Assembly (NCBI GenBank): GCA_051657905.1
Contig: JBOFLO010000004.1
Location: 1 to 50,164 of the forward strand
DNA length: 50,164 nt
From: JBOFLO01 sp051657905
GTDB taxonomy: Bacteria; Patescibacteriota; Gracilibacteria; UBA1369
Direction of reading: 5' to 3'
The translations under genes were made by a program, and so were the position numbers. Shown here one piece after another: positions 1-8,073 of this stretch (within the stretch, counting starts at the first letter, position 1; each line of letters starts with the position of its first letter). The notes under the pieces are model-generated. The model was not told where the DNA came from. It saw only the letters and a list, made by a program, of their open reading frames with translations, and searched no databases.

Positions 1-1
1 C

Positions 2-712
2 GTCATCATCGGTGCAATGCTACTCATCACCGCTGTTACAGCACGCTTAAATAAAGCTTTTGAAACAGCCGCTGAAATGTGGATCACCATCATCGCTATG
101 TTCGGTTTCCTTTTCGCGATTTTTTTCTTCGCCGATTCTTTCCCAATTAATTTGATTTTAGTGGGGATTTTTTCCGCTTTAATGGGTTGGCAAATGGGAC
201 CGACCATCGAATTTTACGGCTTAAATTTTAAACGTCGTAAATTTTTAAAAGCTCAGGGTTTGGATTTGAAAAATGGCGATGTTCCAACTGCCGAACAGGA
301 AGGCCAATTTGAAGCAAGCTTAGCTCAAGATCCTCATGCCAATGAATGGAATAATGTCGTTTTCCAGGCCTTATTCGCCACTGCCTTCGCCGTTTTCGCT
401 ACCGCCGGAATAGTCTTCTTAACCGCCATTAATTTCAGTTTCCTCGGCGGCTTCCTCTTCATCGCCCTACTAATTTTAATTGTCATGAGCGTCCTCAATT
501 TGCTCTTTTTTCGCTCAAAAATTTTCTCCCTGGTCAAATCCTATATTGCCGTAATCATCTTCACTTTATACTTACTCTACGATTTCGATCGCTTAGAAAA
601 ATACGCCGCCAGCGATTCCTGGGCTGCAGCAATTGATATCGCCGTTAATATTTATTTGGACATAGTTAATTTATTCATAAATTTGCTCGCCATTCTCAGC
701 GAATCAAATTAA
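2..712 (+). CDS. Bax inhibitor-1 (BI-1/YccA-like) family membrane protein, 5' truncated by window edge
   Basis: The reading frame is open to the left edge (codons for V-I-I-G-A precede the first visible ATG at 17), so the N-terminus lies outside the window. The visible 236 residues hold several hydrophobic segments, a charged soluble loop of about 50 residues (starting near KRRKFLKAQG), then three more helices. The C-terminal part YDFDRLEKYA...YLDIVNLFINLL matches the end of BI-1/TMBIM proteins, where conserved acidic residues sit in the last helices. Family members are inner-membrane proteins linked to ion or calcium leak and stress; the role here is unproven. It converges on korB with only 7 bp between the stops and no visible terminator. 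Confidence 0.7.
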   Translation, partial: VIIGAMLLITAVTARLNKAFETAAEMWITIIAMFGFLFAIFFFADSFPINLILVGIFSALMGWQMGPTIEFYGLNFKRRKFLKAQGLDLKNGDVPTAEQEGQFEASLAQDPHANEWNNVVFQALFATAFAVFATAGIVFLTAINFSFLGGFLFIALLILIVMSVLNLLFFRSKIFSLVKSYIAVIIFTLYLLYDFDRLEKYAASDSWAAAIDIAVNIYLDIVNLFINLLAILSESN

Positions 713-719
713 GAATTTA

Positions 720-1580
720 TTAATAATATCTCTTCATCAGTGCACTGACATCGATATTTTCAATCGGTAAGTCCACCGCAGCCACTTCCGCGCGCCCCGC
801 ATCCTGATCTTCATAAGTCGGCATTTCCGCTTGATACAAAATCCCCACAGGATATTTATCCGTCTGGCGCGCTTTCGCCATTGCCGCATTCCAATCCGCA
901 CGATTGTAACCGGCTTCATTTTCCAATTTATAAGTATTCTGCAAAAAGTAAGCGTAAGTATTTATTTTATTAAAAGTCACACAAGGCTGAAAAATATCCA
1001 CCAAAGCAAAACCTTTGTGCTGAATCGCCGCTTCTAAAATTTTAGTTAATCCCGGCGCATCCCCCGCCGATCCACGAGCCACAAAAGTTGCCCCCAAACT
1101 CAAAGCCATCGCCAATGGATTTAAAGGCTCCTCAATCGCGCCATTCGGCGAAGATGGGGATTTATACCCTTTGCACGATGTCGGCGCCATTTGACCCTTT
1201 GTAAGCCCGTACACCATGTTGTCATGAACCAGATAAGTCATGTCGATATTTCTACGAATCGTATGAACCAAATGCCCCGCCCCAATTCCATAACCTCCTC
1301 CATCTCCCGCATCCACCAACACAGTCAAATCACGATTAGCAAATTTCACACCAGTCGCAGTCGGAATCGCCCGCCCATGTAAACTATGCAATCCATAAAC
1401 ATTCACCCAATGCACAATTTTCCCACTACAACCAATATCAGACACATAAGCCACTTTATGCGGCTCGATTTGTAAATTAGTCAAAGCCTGTTTCACTGCC
1501 ACCTGAATCCCAAAATCCCCACAACCCGGACACCAGTCAGGCTTCGCAACGGTATGAAAATCTTTTAATTCTACAGTCAT
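720..1580 (-). CDS. korB: 2-oxoacid:ferredoxin oxidoreductase, beta subunit (TPP-binding)
   Basis: This is the thiamine-diphosphate subunit that decarboxylates 2-oxoacids to acyl-CoA while reducing ferredoxin, in the cytoplasm. The motif WCPGCG (residues 16-21) plus C51 (DIGCSGK) and a later QPCVTFN cysteine match the [4Fe-4S] ligands of two-subunit enzymes. The TPP/Mg motif reads GDGGGYGIG (92-100) followed by DN at 120-121 and YGLTKGQ; most relatives have GDGD at the start. The 286-aa length is normal. It is the last gene of an operon: korA, a 242-aa gene, then korB, with gaps of 5 and 11 bp. No ferredoxin gene is in view. Whether the substrate is pyruvate or 2-oxoglutarate cannot be decided from sequence. 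Confidence 0.93.
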   Translation of the reverse strand: MTVELKDFHTVAKPDWCPGCGDFGIQVAVKQALTNLQIEPHKVAYVSDIGCSGKIVHWVNVYGLHSLHGRAIPTATGVKFANRDLTVLVDAGDGGGYGIGAGHLVHTIRRNIDMTYLVHDNMVYGLTKGQMAPTSCKGYKSPSSPNGAIEEPLNPLAMALSLGATFVARGSAGDAPGLTKILEAAIQHKGFALVDIFQPCVTFNKINTYAYFLQNTYKLENEAGYNRADWNAAMAKARQTDKYPVGILYQAEMPTYEDQDAGRAEVAAVDLPIENIDVSALMKRYY

Positions 1581-1591
1581 TTTTATTTAAA

Positions 1592-2320
1592 TTATTTTGA
1601 TAAATTTTTTACAAACGCCTCCACAGCAATTCCAGGTTTTACATCAGTTAATAAGCCAAACCTAGCAATTTTTCTATAAACTTTTTCATTGATACTTTTC
1701 ATAATTTTCTCTACCCCGCTACTTGCTTGTTCTGCTTCAAATTCATCTGTAGTTACTAATGCATAGTACAAAGTATTTCTATCTACATTAATCAAATCAA
1801 AAGAATCAAAGCTGGTGATATCTCCCAATACCGAGGCCATCATTGCCGCCTGTCTTTTCCTACTCTCATCACCCCTCTCTACTGATTTTTCTGTCGCTCC
1901 ATAGGGAGAAAACAAAACCACTTCCGCTCCCAATCCTATCAATTCTTTAGTAGTTTCACTCTCACCACTCACCTCTAATATTTTCATTCCCTCCAAAGCT
2001 CTTTGTGTATTTAATTTTCGCTCATCTAAATATGATTTTTTCTCTCCCGCTTCATCCGCCATACAGTTATTAAGTTTTATCCATTGGGCTAACATAATTT
2101 TCCCTCGAGTCACAAATTCCTGATAATCTTGTTCGCCAGTCTCTTCTCGAAAATGCGCCTCCTCATAGCGATTAATAAAATCGTGAAATTTTCCCATGGC
2201 ATCATTTACAGTTCTAATCACTGGCTGAATATCAGCTTTTAAATTGGGTAAAAGTAATTGTTCAGGTTTATAACCAAGTTGTTTAGCAACTTCATCAACG
2301 GCCTCATTTCTTAATTTCAT
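1592..2320 (-). CDS. Methyltransferase-like protein of unknown function embedded in the kor operon
   Basis: This 242-residue protein sits between korA and korB, with 5 and 11 bp gaps, so it is surely co-transcribed. The N-terminal half is helical and charged. From about residue 110 the pattern resembles a class I SAM-methyltransferase Rossmann fold: GMKILEVSGES (motif I, degenerate), KELIGLGAEVVLFSPYG (second strand), then GDITSFDSFDLINVDRNTLYYAL (a GDI...FD segment and a following strand). The glycine-rich loop GxGxG is not intact, so SAM binding is doubtful. It may be a degenerate methyltransferase turned scaffold, or something unrelated. Its position suggests a link with the oxidoreductase, but that is inference. 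Confidence 0.55.
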   Translation of the reverse strand: MKLRNEAVDEVAKQLGYKPEQLLLPNLKADIQPVIRTVNDAMGKFHDFINRYEEAHFREETGEQDYQEFVTRGKIMLAQWIKLNNCMADEAGEKKSYLDERKLNTQRALEGMKILEVSGESETTKELIGLGAEVVLFSPYGATEKSVERGDESRKRQAAMMASVLGDITSFDSFDLINVDRNTLYYALVTTDEFEAEQASSGVEKIMKSINEKVYRKIARFGLLTDVKPGIAVEAFVKNLSK

Positions 2321-2325
2321 AAGAA

Positions 2326-4206
2326 TTATTTATTGAGAATTAATTTTGTTTTGTCATAAAGCTCATGCGCCGTAAATTGTCTCCCCGAATATTTCAAAAT
2401 TTTCTGATCCATAAATATCCCGGTTTTTTCAGCAATATATGCACACATTTGTCCTTCATAATTCATCTCCACCCCAACTTTAAATTTACTTCGCGACAAA
2501 ATATCTCGCACCACATCTGTATGAAATGGAATGAAATAAGTAATCTGCAAAAGATTCGCTTTAATTCCATCTGTCTTCAACATTTGCATTACTTCCAGCA
2601 ATGCATCCTTAGGCGAACCCCAAGTCACAAAAGTAATATCAGCCTCTTCCGCCGCCCAAGCTGGCCCCGCAACGAAAGCCCCATCCCCGCCCGGCCCTAC
2701 CAATGCTGGCGCCGGTAAATCCTGCAAACAACCAATCAATTTTCTCATACGTTTATCCTGCATCGCATTTCTATTTCCTTCAGTCTCAGTCAAATCTCCA
2801 GTCTCATCATGTTCATCAGTCGCACTGCGATGTCTGCCACCTTTCATCCCCGGCAAAACGCGCGGAGAAATTCCACTTTCTTCAAATTTATATCTCAAAA
2901 ATCCATCATCAATTGTTTTATATCCATTCATGCGCAATTTTTCTACTTCAGCCTCATCCCGAATCAACCACCCCCGATCAATTTTCAAACCAGACATATC
3001 AAAAGCCTCCACATTCTTAATTGATTCCGCCATATGTTTATCCGAAACCACTAACACCGGCATTTGATATTTATCGGCAATATTAAACGCTTCAAAAGTT
3101 TTATAAAAAAGTTCCTGATAATCCCCGGGCGCCACCACCATTCTCGGAAATTCTCCCTGCGAAGCATGCATAATAAATTGCAAATCACTTTGCTCCGTTC
3201 TGGTCGGCAAACCTGTTGATGGCCCACCTCTCATCGCTTCATAAATCACCACTGGTGCTTCAATAATTCCCGCCATGCCAAGCGCTTCCGCCATCAATGA
3301 AAACCCACCACCAGATGTCGCCGTCATCGCTCTCACACCCGCCCAGGAAGCCCCCACCACCATATTCATCGCTGCCAATTCATCTTCAGTATGTTTCACA
3401 ATTACATTAAAATCTTTCGCCGCATTAGCCATAAAATGCAAAATCGAAGATGAAGGAGTCATCGGATATTCCGCCACAAATTTCACCCCCGCTTTCAAAG
3501 CCGCAATTCCCACCGCATCATTCCCCGTCATTAACATTCGCGCGGGCTTGCCCTCAACCGCCTTCAATCCAAACCCAAATTCTTCCACCTTATAATTCTC
3601 CAAAACAAAATTATAACCCGCCCGCGCCGCCGCGACATTATTCTCCACAACAACTTCCCCTTTTCTTCCAAAAGCCTCGCGCAAAACATTCAAATAAATT
3701 TCCAAATCAAATTTCAGCAAAGCCAACGAAGCCCCAATCCCCACCGTATTTCTAGTAATATCCCCTTTCCCAACCTCCATCGCAATTTTCTTCAACGGCA
3801 CTCCAAAAGCCAAAACTCCCGCCGGAAAACCATAATCTTTAATCACTTCACTATCATAAACCACGCCCCCACCTTGCACCATTTCCGGCACATGCAAATC
3901 CATCGTCTCTTTATTCATCGCCAATAATAAATCCAATCTCTCTTTATGAACTGAAACTTCAAAATCCCCCACGCGAATCACTGTAGAATTATGCCCCCCA
4001 CGAATCAATGATGGATATTCCGCATTTCCAAAAATCGACAACCCCGCTCTCGAACAAGACAAAGCAAAAAAATGCCCTGCACTTTGAATCCCGAACCCCG
4101 CTTCACCTCCAATCATCCAGGTCACATCATTAATTTTTCCATTCGATAAGCTCTTTTTCCCAACCGGTTTTTTCACAGCTACAGCTTCGTTTTTTATTTT
4201 TGGCAT
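2326..4206 (-). CDS. korA: 2-oxoacid:ferredoxin oxidoreductase, fused gamma-alpha subunit
   Basis: A 626-residue fusion typical of the alpha subunit in two-subunit enzymes. After a Lys-rich start (1-25), residues ~30-205 form the gamma domain (WMIGGEAGFGIQSAGHFF, SLIRGGHNSTVIR). From ~222 the alpha pyrimidine-binding domain follows: GNDAVGIAALKAGVKFVAEYPMTPSS, HTEDELAAMNMVVGASWAG, ATSGGGFSLMAEALG, then the MRGGPSTGLPTRTEQSDL motif of the active-site region. The C-terminal third holds a Rossmann-like domain (ITFVTWGSPKDALLEVMQML). It is the first gene of the kor operon. The start ATG at 4206 gives a complete gamma domain. A weak extended -10 lies about 30 bp upstream. Confidence 0.94.
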   Translation of the reverse strand: MPKIKNEAVAVKKPVGKKSLSNGKINDVTWMIGGEAGFGIQSAGHFFALSCSRAGLSIFGNAEYPSLIRGGHNSTVIRVGDFEVSVHKERLDLLLAMNKETMDLHVPEMVQGGGVVYDSEVIKDYGFPAGVLAFGVPLKKIAMEVGKGDITRNTVGIGASLALLKFDLEIYLNVLREAFGRKGEVVVENNVAAARAGYNFVLENYKVEEFGFGLKAVEGKPARMLMTGNDAVGIAALKAGVKFVAEYPMTPSSSILHFMANAAKDFNVIVKHTEDELAAMNMVVGASWAGVRAMTATSGGGFSLMAEALGMAGIIEAPVVIYEAMRGGPSTGLPTRTEQSDLQFIMHASQGEFPRMVVAPGDYQELFYKTFEAFNIADKYQMPVLVVSDKHMAESIKNVEAFDMSGLKIDRGWLIRDEAEVEKLRMNGYKTIDDGFLRYKFEESGISPRVLPGMKGGRHRSATDEHDETGDLTETEGNRNAMQDKRMRKLIGCLQDLPAPALVGPGGDGAFVAGPAWAAEEADITFVTWGSPKDALLEVMQMLKTDGIKANLLQITYFIPFHTDVVRDILSRSKFKVGVEMNYEGQMCAYIAEKTGIFMDQKILKYSGRQFTAHELYDKTKLILNK

Positions 4207-4232
4207 TGTAAATTTCTTTTAATACTTTGCCA

Positions 4233-4241
4233 ACTTTAGCA
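4233..4241 (-). promoter_or_regulatory. Possible extended -10 element for the kor operon
   Basis: On the minus strand the string TGCTAAAGT lies 26 bp before the korA start. It fits the TGnTATAAT extended -10 form seen at many genes here, with two mismatches in the hexamer. No convincing -35 is seen, so this is tentative. Confidence 0.3.
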
Positions 4242-4261
4242 CACCCTCAGCCCAAAATCGA

Positions 4262-5140
4262 CTATATATTTTCCCTGAATTCTATTGGAATCATCTTATT
4301 TTTCCGCATCCAATTTCTCAATGAAATTTCCGTCGCCCCTCCCACTCGCACCTTTGGATTTTCCGTAGCCGAATTCAATTTATTAACAAATTCCAGCCAT
4401 TCTTCCCAGGTCGGATTTTCATTATTCAACAAATTTTTTAAATCATTTGGTGTTTCAATTTTATTAAAGGAAAAAATTTTCTTCAAAATTCTTCTAGTTC
4501 CATCTTTTGGCCAAACTCCCCATTCTCTAAAATCAAAATCAATTTCACTACTAAAAAAATTTTCACTTCTCTGCCGAACTTTTATTTCCCTTTTCCGATA
4601 TTCCGGAATTTCTTCCAAAAAATCCTCTTTAACCACCGCCCTCTCCACACTTTCTGGTATACTAATTTCCTCATCCACACTCGCTAAACTCACTTCCAAA
4701 TCTCTCGCCACCTCTTCTTTAATCTCTTTAATTTCTTCTGCCAACGGAATAAATTTTTCCACTTCAACTTTCTCAACTTTAATCAACTTCACTGGAAAAT
4801 TTTCCAATAATTTTCTTCCACCAATTTCATATGGAAAAAGAAAAGCATTGAAAATCAAAACCTTCCCTTTACTATTTTTCTCCGCCGTTTTAATTACATT
4901 TTCCAATTCCTCTTCCAACCCTTTTTCCACATCCCTAAAACAAAATTCCTTTCTAATAATTAAATTAGTCCCCGGCAATCGCACCTGAATTTCCAGCCAG
5001 TCTTTTCTATATGGATTAATTTCTTTTTGTTCCTTCACTTCTTCAATTTTCGCCAATAATGTTTTTTGAATTACCTCAGCAACTTTTCTATAAACTGGAA
5101 ATTCTCTCAACCCATTATTTTCTAAATGTCTATTTCGCAT
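4262..5140 (-). CDS. Hypothetical protein, 292 aa
   Basis: I do not recognise this protein. It is soluble, rich in Glu, Lys and Ile, with no signal peptide or membrane segment. The first ~60 residues look helical (RKVAEVIQKTLLAKIEEVKEQKE). The middle has alternating hydrophobic residues (DWLEIQVRLPGTNLIIRKEF), then an acidic stretch near 130-175, and a basic/aromatic C-terminal section (WEEWLEFVNKLNS, SLRNWMRKNKM). A long opposite-strand frame also exists, but its residue content is unlike a protein and the minus frame has a promoter. It is monocistronic, between yqeY and the kor operon. Confidence 0.65.
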   Translation of the reverse strand: MRNRHLENNGLREFPVYRKVAEVIQKTLLAKIEEVKEQKEINPYRKDWLEIQVRLPGTNLIIRKEFCFRDVEKGLEEELENVIKTAEKNSKGKVLIFNAFLFPYEIGGRKLLENFPVKLIKVEKVEVEKFIPLAEEIKEIKEEVARDLEVSLASVDEEISIPESVERAVVKEDFLEEIPEYRKREIKVRQRSENFFSSEIDFDFREWGVWPKDGTRRILKKIFSFNKIETPNDLKNLLNNENPTWEEWLEFVNKLNSATENPKVRVGGATEISLRNWMRKNKMIPIEFRENI

Positions 5141-5149
5141 AATTATAAA

Positions 5150-5182
5150 AAAACCTTAGGGTTTAAGTTACTCCAAGGTTTT
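5150..5182 (-). terminator. Rho-independent terminator after yqeY
   Basis: Read on the minus strand: AAAACCTT, a loop of about 17 nt, AAGGTTTT and a run of T. The stem is 8 bp and AT-rich. It lies 32 bp after the yqeY stop and overlaps the promoter of the next gene. Confidence 0.6.
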
Positions 5183-5194
5183 AAATTTTGTCAA
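5165..5194 (-). promoter_or_regulatory. Sigma70-like promoter of the 292-aa gene, overlapping a terminator
   Basis: The minus strand has TTGACA (5194-5189), an 18-bp spacer and TAACTT (5170-5165). The -35 is consensus and the -10 weak. The -10 falls in the loop of the yqeY terminator. Expected start of transcription is about 20 bp before the ATG at 5140. Confidence 0.5.
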
Positions 5195-5213
5195 ACACTA
5201 GCTAAAATCCAGA

Positions 5214-5660
5214 TTATTTCAACATTTCCCCCACCACTTTATTAATCAATCCCCCATCTGCTTTTCCTTTTAATCTAGGCATAATCAAGCCCATAGCCTT
5301 GCCCATATCAGCTTTAGTATTAATCCCAGCCTCACTCAAAATTCCGCTAACCTCAGCCCGAACTTCCTCTTCACTCATTTGCTCAGGCATATAAGCCATT
5401 AAAATTTTCATTTCATCTTCTTCTTTAGCAGCCATTTCCGCATTCCCACCGCTTTTAAAAGCCTCAGCGGCATCTCTGCGCCCCTTCACCTCACGCTGTA
5501 CAATCTGCAATACCGCCGCATCATCCGCTTCTTTTTTCTCCCCATCAGTTTCCCATTTCATAATCGCCGCTTTCAGCATACGTAAAGCCCCCTTTTTCAA
5601 TTCATCCTGAGCTTTCATCGCTGCAATTAAATCCGCCTGAACTTGTTCTTTTAAAGTCAT
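5214..5660 (-). CDS. yqeY: GatB/YqeY-domain protein
   Basis: A YqeY-family protein of 148 residues, the usual length. It starts MTLKEQVQADLIAAMKAQDELKKGALRMLKAAI, followed by the helical KGRRDAAEAFKSGGN segment and the C-terminal QMSEEEVRAEVSGILSE...MGKAMGLIMPRLKGKADGGLINKVV, diagnostic of the family (the tail domain shared with GatB of the amidotransferase). Family members are thought to help tRNA-dependent amidation, but the reaction is not settled. The frame runs further upstream (to 5687), but that would put the start inside a promoter/terminator hairpin, so 5660 is chosen. No Shine-Dalgarno is visible. Confidence 0.9.
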   Translation of the reverse strand: MTLKEQVQADLIAAMKAQDELKKGALRMLKAAIMKWETDGEKKEADDAAVLQIVQREVKGRRDAAEAFKSGGNAEMAAKEEDEMKILMAYMPEQMSEEEVRAEVSGILSEAGINTKADMGKAMGLIMPRLKGKADGGLINKVVGEMLK

Positions 5661-5676
5661 ATATTTAAAACAAAAT

Positions 5677-5708
5677 AACGCCATCATCTTAGTTTAGATG
5701 ATGGCGTT
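5677..5708 (-). terminator. Perfect 13-bp hairpin, terminator of the 705-aa gene
   Basis: AACGCCATCATCT (5677-5689) and AGATGATGGCGTT (5696-5708) form a perfect 13-bp stem with a 6-nt loop. On the minus strand it is followed by a T-rich stretch (ATTTTGTTTT). It follows the 705-aa gene by 25 bp and fills the spacer of the yqeY promoter. Confidence 0.7.
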
Positions 5709-5714
5709 TGGCAA
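5686..5714 (-). promoter_or_regulatory. Sigma70-like promoter of yqeY with a hairpin as its spacer
   Basis: The minus strand has TTGCCA (5714-5709), a spacer of exactly 17 bp, and TAAGAT (5691-5686). The perfect 13-bp hairpin (5677-5708) lies between and over these boxes, so terminator and promoter share DNA. Confidence 0.55.
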
Positions 5715-5732
5715 TCTAATGCAATTTACAGC

Positions 5733-7850
5733 CTACACTCCAATCTTTCCTTTATTCAATTCATAGCGCAAAATTTCTCTGAAACGTGAACTTAATTCCA
5801 TTTCCACATTTCTTCCATTTTTAACTTGTCTTCGCACCGCTCTAAATTCAAATTGCTTCATCACCCTCTCCACCACTTTAGCATCGGCATCCGGCATCAA
5901 TTCCTGAACTTTTTTCAACAATTCCTGCAATAATAAATTATTTTCCTCACGAGTAGTTAAACCACGCGGCAATTCAAATTTCACTATTCCAGATTTTTCA
6001 AATTCAGTACGCTCTTCAGTTAATTTTTCCACCACAATTTTCTCCGCCTTATTGTCAGTAACATCATCCCAACCCGCATCAATTTCTTGTAATTCCTCAG
6101 CCTGAGTTTTCGGTTTAGTTTCAACAACATCATCCCATCCAGCATCAATTGCCTCCAAATCCATCATATTTTGAAAGAATTGATCTTGCACTTGGGCTGG
6201 AGCAGTTGCCGGAGTTTTCACAATTGCAGCAGGGGCCTTCTTATCCATAATATGGCTGATTCCTCCATGGAAAATCTCATCCATTTTCTCCAAAAGCACA
6301 TGCTTTCTTCCATCAGCAAAACGCATTTTCACCACATCACCAATACCTCTGGCATTGAAGAAATTACCATCAATAACTGCCGCACGCTCAGCTCTTTCAG
6401 CTTTATCATGGCCAAGCCCTCTAGCATCTTCCACTATTCTTCTCGCCAATTCTTTCATACGAACAACATCAGCGGCTGGAAGTCTTCTTTCCACATTGCT
6501 CAAATTCCAAGTTTTCACCGTTTTGTATAAATTTCTCAAAGCAGGATCTTTCAAACTCACCTCTAATTTTTCCGGAGTGCCAAACCTATCGTACATGTAC
6601 ATTGTTAAACCCAATTGCACATCTCTTTCCAATTGTTTGATCTGAACTTTCTGTTCTGGGCTTGCCATACCTACATATGGCATCAGCATCGAATCCAAAA
6701 GACTGCTGTCAGGCTGAACAATAAATTCCCCATTTTCCAAAGTAGATTTCAAAACTTTATTTTCCGACATTTTCAAAATTTTCGCTGCATGCAAAGTTCT
6801 AGCTGGAACTGTTTCCACTGCTTTCACCGGTTTATCAACTTTTGGAGTATGCACAATCTGATTTTTTACAATCGGCATAGGCGCAACCTGCTCTTTCACA
6901 GAAGGCATAACTGGCGCCAAACTCTCCACCGGCGCAGCATTTCTCACAGAACTACTAGCCATCGGTGCCGGCATCTCATTTTCACTCATATCCTCAGCCA
7001 CTTGTTTCGCCCCAAAAATCGCCATCACACCCAAAGCCGCCGCTCCCATCCAATTTCTAAATTTCTTCCAACCGGAAGTTTTCTTCGCCGGTACCTCCTC
7101 CACTTTCGGTCTAGCCAGCGGTCCCGGAATAATTTGCGCATGTTTAATTCCCGGCACAGTTGGTCTTTCATTTAATTCACTATCAATTTCTTCGAAAGAC
7201 AATGTAGGCAATTTTTCTCGAGTCTCCGGTAGTCGTCCTGGAATAAGTATTCTTTCGCCATTTTCAATCATAATTTGCTCTACCTCCGTTAAAAGATCCG
7301 GAGCGGATTTCAAACTTACCGGAGCCTTAGGAAAAAACACTCCTGGCAAAGTCGGTTCATCCACAATTTCATTAGTCGCCTCATCTTCAATTTGAAACAT
7401 CAAATCTTTCGGCACTCCTGCATTACGCAAAGAAGGCCTAGAAGCTTCAATTTGCTCTTCCCCCGTCTTTTTTACTTCTTCTAATGCTTTTTTATACTCA
7501 TCTCTAGTTTCTTCAGTCATCTGTCCCATTGCTAGCGCTTCCGATTCTCCCAACCCAGTCACAGTTTTTGGATAAGTATGCACAGGTGGTCTATTTGGTA
7601 CAATTATCGGTTTATCCGGCAAAGCAACCGGTCTTAATGGGTGATTATAAAATTCCCCAATCCCATGTCTGGTTTCTCTAGCTGTATTATTTTTCACCAA
7701 TCTCAAATGAGGCACAACTCCACCGCCACTGCTAACCAAATCAGATTTCATTTCAGCTGTATTCTCTGTTCGCGTAGTGCCGTCACTCTCTATTCCAGTT
7801 GCAGACTCATTTCCTAATTGATCCGCAGGCTTGTTTTCTTTTAAAGACAT
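5733..7850 (-). CDS. Single-TM protein with long disordered N-terminal region, 705 aa
   Basis: Function unknown. Residues 1-260 are polar and Pro/Glu/Thr-rich, apparently disordered and cytoplasmic. One membrane helix follows at ~264-285 (WKKFRNWMGAAALGVMAIFGAKQ), with basic residues before it, so the C-terminal 400 residues probably lie outside. That part holds a Pro/Val/Ala linker, a helical domain (~380-540), two copies of IDAGWDDV about 22 residues apart (~566 and ~588), and a final charged helical domain (LLQELLKKVQELMPDADAKVVERVMKQF). The start MSLKENK at 7850 is set by a clear promoter whose +1 is near 7869; the longer frame to 7904 would begin in the -35 box. Confidence 0.75.
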   Translation of the reverse strand: MSLKENKPADQLGNESATGIESDGTTRTENTAEMKSDLVSSGGGVVPHLRLVKNNTARETRHGIGEFYNHPLRPVALPDKPIIVPNRPPVHTYPKTVTGLGESEALAMGQMTEETRDEYKKALEEVKKTGEEQIEASRPSLRNAGVPKDLMFQIEDEATNEIVDEPTLPGVFFPKAPVSLKSAPDLLTEVEQIMIENGERILIPGRLPETREKLPTLSFEEIDSELNERPTVPGIKHAQIIPGPLARPKVEEVPAKKTSGWKKFRNWMGAAALGVMAIFGAKQVAEDMSENEMPAPMASSSVRNAAPVESLAPVMPSVKEQVAPMPIVKNQIVHTPKVDKPVKAVETVPARTLHAAKILKMSENKVLKSTLENGEFIVQPDSSLLDSMLMPYVGMASPEQKVQIKQLERDVQLGLTMYMYDRFGTPEKLEVSLKDPALRNLYKTVKTWNLSNVERRLPAADVVRMKELARRIVEDARGLGHDKAERAERAAVIDGNFFNARGIGDVVKMRFADGRKHVLLEKMDEIFHGGISHIMDKKAPAAIVKTPATAPAQVQDQFFQNMMDLEAIDAGWDDVVETKPKTQAEELQEIDAGWDDVTDNKAEKIVVEKLTEERTEFEKSGIVKFELPRGLTTREENNLLLQELLKKVQELMPDADAKVVERVMKQFEFRAVRRQVKNGRNVEMELSSRFREILRYELNKGKIGV

Positions 7851-7875
7851 ATACTTTAAAAAATGATAAGAGCCT

Positions 7876-7904
7876 ATTAAATAACAAATTGCACAATATG
7901 TCAA
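7876..7904 (-). promoter_or_regulatory. Promoter of the 705-aa gene
   Basis: Minus strand TTGACA (7904-7899), 17-bp spacer, TTTAAT (7881-7876). The +1 should be near 7869, about 19 bp before the chosen ATG. Confidence 0.7.
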
Positions 7905-8005
7905 GATTTATTATTAATTTGCCTACTCTTATAACAACAATCTTGCCCAAATATTTCTTATATCACTATCCCAAATCACCCAATTTTAACAGCCTTTCGT
8001 CACAT

Positions 8006-8068
8006 ATTAGGCTACAACCTTTTGACAAAAGCACCCTTTATTATTAGATTCAAGCAAAGTAGCCTAAT
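8006..8068. repeat. 10-bp inverted repeat flanking a promoter (operator-like)
   Basis: ATTAGGCTAC (8006-8015) and its exact reverse complement GTAGCCTAAT (8059-8068) are 43 bp apart. They bracket the promoter at 8022-8049: one copy is just upstream of the -35, the other covers the likely +1. This is the layout of a paired operator or a repression loop. No regulator gene is recognisable beside it. Confidence 0.5.
8022..8049 (+). promoter_or_regulatory. Promoter of the 261-aa gene and pyrC
   Basis: TTGACA (8022-8027), 16-bp spacer, TTAGAT (8044-8049). The +1 should be near 8056, giving a short leader to the ATG at 8074. The 10-bp inverted repeat brackets it. Confidence 0.6.
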
Positions 8069-8073
8069 CATCT

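Noticed and set aside
4227..4988. Plus-strand frame opposite the 292-aa gene
   Set aside because: Ser/Phe/Thr-rich low-complexity translation, typical of an antisense shadow; the minus frame has charged helices and a promoter.
7851..7904. Longer start of the 705-aa protein
   Set aside because: It starts inside TTGACA of the promoter; MSLKENK at 7850 is consistent with the +1.
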